DNA of 64,000 bases from Toxotes chatareus. Lineage: Eukaryota; Chordata; Actinopteri; Toxotidae. Each line of letters opens with the position of its first letter. Position 1 is the stretch's first letter. The notes under the pieces were generated by a model. It searched no databases, had not been told where the DNA came from, and saw only the letters and a list, made by a program, of their open reading frames with translations. The stretch lies in assembly GCA_016801885.1 (NCBI GenBank), contig CM028903.1:496001-560000 (forward strand). The letters run 5' to 3'. A program made the position numbers and the translations under genes. Shown one piece after another: positions 59,834 through 64,000 of this stretch.

Positions 59834-62120
59834 CGAGGTTTGCTGGTTGCCGTGGACACCACAAACTGGGTTTACACTGCAAATGAAGCTCTAGTTCAGG
59901 ACACGGTTTAATCCAGACCCGATTTATTCCTGGATGTCTGAATGTGGGTTCATCCTGTTGAGAGTCTAATGAGGAAACCAGATCTGGACCACCGAACCAG
60001 AACCCTGCCAGAACCCTGCACACCTGATTCCGGTGCGGATCAGATCATGGTTTGGTCCTGATCCTGGTAAACCCAGATCTTTACCTTGGCGGTCCAGATG
60101 TGCTCTTCCTCAGACCAAACAGGAACCAGAGAGACCGTGGTTGGACCCGCTCAGACAGCTGGAGCATATCAGGTCTGCTGCTGAAGCATGTGAACCATCT
60201 GTACCATGAAGTGTTGTTTTCAATGTGTAAATGTGATGTAATGAAACTATGAAATGATGCAAGCACAAAGTCACTTCACCATCAGACGCACTGGAATCAC
60301 AGGGACAGCTCCTCACCGGCTGCTCAGTAATCCGATTACTCTCCCTCCACTCTGAAGCACAGTGCAAGGTGTATGACATGTATGGCAGTAATCTGATTAC
60401 TGAAGGGTTGCAGGATAAATCAAGCTCTGATTAATTCAAACTACCACAAGAAAATCCGATTTTTCACAGATCAGTAACAAATCTCAGGGTTTGGGTTAAA
60501 AAACGTTAACGCTAATTCCAGTTTTCTGTCTGAGAGTGAAGCTTTGGTGTTAACCCCGCCCCCATCATATGATCAGAGATAAGTTTAAGTTTGTCACAGT
60601 AAAAATGTTTAAATATATAATTTATGAATAGAATCACTGTTTCCCACCAAATGTTTTGGGGGTTTTTTGGTGTGATTCCTGCTTCTAGTTTCGTGTGATC
60701 ATTGAACAAGATGACATCATCAGCAGAGGTCCAATCAGCCTTCAGTAAATCTGTTTCATCATCATTATAAATCTGTTTTCCAGAGAAGAAAAACGAGAAC
60801 CGCGATAGAAAGTCTGTTTCAAATAAAAGGTGAAGATCACACGACCTCGTCTGTTGTCGTAGAAACATGTTTCCATCGTGCCGCATCATGTTTTGTCTCA
60901 GTCTCTACCACAAATTTCACGGCACAGCAAAGAGGGAGAGCGCTAACCCTCGCCACAGGGGGGCGCAACTGTGCAGGAGGTTTTCAGTTCAAATAAATGG
61001 ATCACTACGGTTAAGAACGTGTGTTTATATAAATAGAAACAAAAAAATGCTGATGTGAATATAAACCATTTAAGATGTTTGAATATTAAATAAATTTGTG
61101 CTGTGATCACGTGACCTGTGATGTGACTCTTCCTCATCAAACTTCACTTTAAAGATGAAAAAAAGTTCCTGTTTGACTCTGATGCTAACGGTTCTCACAC
61201 TGCGCAGAGCTAATGCTAATGATGATGGACAGAATCAGATAAACTTTACTGATCGTACACAGTGAAACAAAGATTCAGAATACTACATATAAGGTGTAAA
61301 ACTCCTGTATGGTCAGAAAACAAAATAGCAGATACAGTACTGCATCCACACACACAGAGACAGATTGTTCCACAGAACATGAGGAAAACAAAACAAAGCA
61401 TAAAAAAGAAAGATGAAAGTGAAGGTTGTTGTGTATTCAGCTGCTTTGGAGGCACTACACCACACTGCTAATGCTAACATCAGAAACCACTTGAAGCAGG
61501 CTAAAAATTCACAGCAACAGAAAAGTAATATCATATTTTATTGTAGTTGCAGAGAATGTGGTGTTTCCTGTCAGCCTCAGGTCAGGGGTTGAGTTGACAA
61601 CACGTTTCATTTTAGCTTGTGTACAAAATCACACATGCATTTTCCCCTGACTTTCATTTTATTCAAACTATTTCTACTTTGTCCTACTACTCCCAGTGTT
61701 CACGGAGGTGGAAACTATCAATAGAGACCAAAAACAAAAAATGTACCAGGCTGTAAATATGGTTTTTCAGGCTGTAAAGTTGGCTATTTTAACATGGGGG
61801 TCAATGGAGAATTGCTCACTTCTGGAGCCAGCCCCCAGCGGCAGCCGAAGGAACTGCAGCTCTTTGAAAGCGGAAGTGATCCTCACTGCTGAAACCTACA
61901 ACTCCCTCCAACGCGTGACGTCACGGTGGGTCGCCCCGTTAACCTTTCAGCGTCAGTGAACCGGATGTAAACCTTGCGTTATGCAGATCAACATCCTGAC
62001 CGTGTGTTTTCCAGACTTTCAGCCACAGTGACGGATCCGGTGCTGAGCCCCGAGCAAACCGCCCGCTCCGAGTCCCGTTAAACACGCCACTGTTCTCCGG
62101 CGGGAAGGAGCTGTTTCAAC
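59834..62120. other. atp1b3 3' region and intergenic DNA
   Basis: Contains the atp1b3 3' UTR; a candidate AATAAA signal is at 60822-60827 and another near 61089. A probable interspersed repeat covers about 61700-61920 (AACATGGGGGTCAATGGAGA, a phrase I associate with a widespread fish repeat). The last 200 bases are CpG-rich and likely the promoter of the next gene. Confidence 0.45.
61700..61920 (+). repeat. Probable fish interspersed repeat
   Basis: The segment from GAAACTATCAATAGAGACCA to about GAACTGCAGC resembles a repeat seen often in teleost intergenic DNA. No terminal repeats or duplication were identified; class unknown. Confidence 0.4.
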
Positions 62121-63973
62121 ATGGCGGCGGTGAGAACTTTCTCCGGGCAGACAGAGCTGATCATGGAAGCGGCGGTGGAGGCTGTGTCCTCCGTCCTCCA
62201 GCAGAGGACCGGACCCCGAGGGATGGACGGCGAAGACGCGTGGGTGAGGACAGATTTTTGTGATCCACAGAGGACTGGTGAACAGAGGACCTTCATCAGA
62301 GATCGAAGAGCTTCGGAGAGAAATCCGCCGTCACTTCCTGCTTCGGTTGTAACGTTACGTTAAAGTTGGCGTTCAGAGCGGAGACGGTTTACGGTGTAAA
62401 CTCAAGTAGAACTGAACGGATTAACTTTGAACAGATGACTCTGCCGTTCACGCGTTTTAGCCTAAATGATCTGCCGGCCGCCATCTTGTGAACCCGGACA
62501 ACAACAACAAACGTTTTTTTTATTGTTTACACAAGATTTTATTTTTCAGTGAAAGAAAAGGAGACTTTCTGACGTAGAACTTCACTTTGTACATACACAC
62601 ACAGGTCATGTGACTATTGTTATTATATTTAGTAGTAATATTGTTGTTGTTGTTATTAGTATTTTTATTATTAGTTTACGACTTCCGGAACAATATGACT
62701 CTCTGAACTTCAGAATAAAAGCGCTTAATCCTTGGCGTCGTTGTTAAAGAATAATACATTTATGAACAATGATATTATTATAATGATAATATAATCTGGG
62801 AATAACTGCTGTCAGGAAAATGCTAATATTTGTTTTCATGATGTGACTCCAGCTGAGTTTATTACTTTATTGATCCCTCAAGCTGTGGGGATCTGCATTT
62901 CACCCATACACAGAGAACCAAACACACACACACACGAGCGTGCACGTGCAGGCGCCCGTGGAGCTGGGGTGGATCGGAGCCTTGCTCAGGGGCACCACAG
63001 CCTTGGTCGCAGAGGGAGGGCGGGCGCGTCTCCTTCACCACCACTCATATCCGTCGTGCTCGGTCAAGGAATCAGATCAGTGTAGAGACAGAGGTAAAAC
63101 ACAGAACAGGCTCGATTCATCCTGAAACCTCATGTCTTGTCTCCTGCAGGTTCAGCTGTCTGCTGTCCTTAACGCAATGTCCAAAGAGGCTGTTCGGAAA
63201 ATCTGCAGAGTTTTCCAAGAGCTGTACGTGAGTTTAGAGAAGGAAACCGAGGCTCTGAAGGACGAAGTGAAACGCCTGGAGTCTGAACTGAAGAGCCAGA
63301 AGAACCCTGCAGCTGAGAAGAAGCAGACTCAGACGCTTTATAAGATCAAAGCAGCAGGTTGGTGATCGGAACATGACAAGGGAGGGAACCTGAATGTCTC
63401 ACGCGGAGTGGGGGGGGGGGTGTGTTTTTGTTGAATAAACATTAGAAACACTGTGAACTGTCACGAGTTAAATATTCAGATGTGAACCATATTTAGTGAT
63501 CTAACGTGATCACCTGACTTTTATTCTTTAGCATAATTTGACATAAATATTATCTGACTGTATTTTACAATGAACTGGTTCTTACAGAAGGGCCCTCTCT
63601 GTCAGTGGATACCAACCAACCAGCTGCTCACCCTGCGGCCGTCCTTAGCTCCACCAAACCCACACACACAGCCGGCAGCAGCCCCCAGGTCCCTCTGGTC
63701 ATCATCAGCCAGTCCCTCCCCAAACCGCCCACAGGACAGAGCAGCCCTGGCCCCCAGGTTCTGCAGGAGAAACCAGATCAGCCCGCCGGTCTTTGTGAGG
63801 CTGACATTGAGACTGAGGTGGTTTTAGAATCGATCCAAAGCTCTACAAACTCTGATGGAACAGATACAGCATCGCTTCTTGTGGTTAATGATCAACCAAC
63901 CAGTGATCTCGCAGGTGTGTCCGTGATAGTGAGGGAGGACCCACCAACACGTGACCATGAACCAGCTGTGGAT
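62121..63973 (+). CDS. 5' exons of unidentified coiled-coil protein, possibly C2H2 zinc finger
   Basis: Three exons with GT/AG sites and consistent phase: 62121-62243 (MAAVRTFSGQTELIMEAA, 41 residues), 63150-63357 and 63588 to about 63973, where GAT/GTGAGT is a likely donor; if it is not used the frame stays open to the window end. Exon 2 encodes VQLSAVLNAMSKEAVRKICR followed by a Glu/Lys/Leu heptad-like coiled coil (LEKETEALKDEVKRLESELK). Exon 3 is Pro/Ser/Gln-rich and acidic with no fold recognised. This layout (short helical N terminus, coiled coil, low-complexity linker) is common in fish C2H2 zinc-finger genes, but no finger lies inside the window, so the family is inferred. The upstream region is CpG-rich. 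Confidence 0.7.
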
Positions 63974-64000
63974 GTGAGTCAGATAATCTGTATTGAATTT

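Overview
This window is ray-finned fish (teleost, probably percomorph) genomic DNA. The evidence is a tandem array of fish-type V2R/OlfC chemoreceptor genes, vertebrate nyap2 and atp1b3 genes with intact splice structure, fish tRNA-derived SINEs, hAT and piggyBac DNA transposons, and CCCTAA telomeric repeats. Coordinates of multi-exon genes were assigned by eye from paralogue comparison and GT/AG sites.

Layout. (1) 1-28859, minus strand: five tandem V2R-like (class C GPCR, OlfC) genes and a sixth remnant, repeating about every 5.5 kb. Each unit has nine coding exons (signal peptide, Venus-flytrap ligand domain, cysteine-rich domain, one 7TM exon). None of the five is uninterrupted as sequenced: genes 1-3 carry small indels, mostly homopolymer length changes that could be consensus errors; gene 4 has lost its three 5' exons; gene 5 has a deletion joining exon 1 to exon 2. 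A 4.5-kb AT-rich island with no recognisable homology (19549-24056) lies between genes 4 and 5. (2) 28860-29359: a 500-base assembly gap. (3) 29360-34700: a subtelomere-like array of related units. Each unit can carry a TATA box, a compact hammerhead-ribozyme-like motif of the type known from Penelope-like elements, a short ORF with a G-W-T-x-V-R-Y-G-K-R-R-Q-R motif, a GGACCGTGCA block and short CCCTAA runs. One truncated copy begins exactly at the predicted ribozyme cleavage position. A diverged copy recurs at 40690-42150. (4) 35750-39513: a complete piggyBac transposon with TTAA target duplication, terminal inverted repeats and an apparently intact three-exon 640-residue transposase. (5) 39518-44992: palindromic and subtelomeric-type repeats, an LTR-like sequence, a tRNA-derived SINE and a hAT MITE. 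(6) 45297-52651, minus strand: nyap2-like gene, five coding exons, 630 residues. (7) 56875-59833, plus strand: atp1b3-like Na,K-ATPase beta subunit, seven exons, 321 residues, with an unusual charged N-terminus. (8) 62121 to the window end, plus strand: 5' exons of an unidentified coiled-coil protein, possibly a fish C2H2 zinc-finger protein.

The chemoreceptor array and the conserved single-copy genes are separated by the gap plus telomere-type DNA, so they may not be true neighbours. The most unusual content is the ribozyme-bearing, telomere-associated repeat array.
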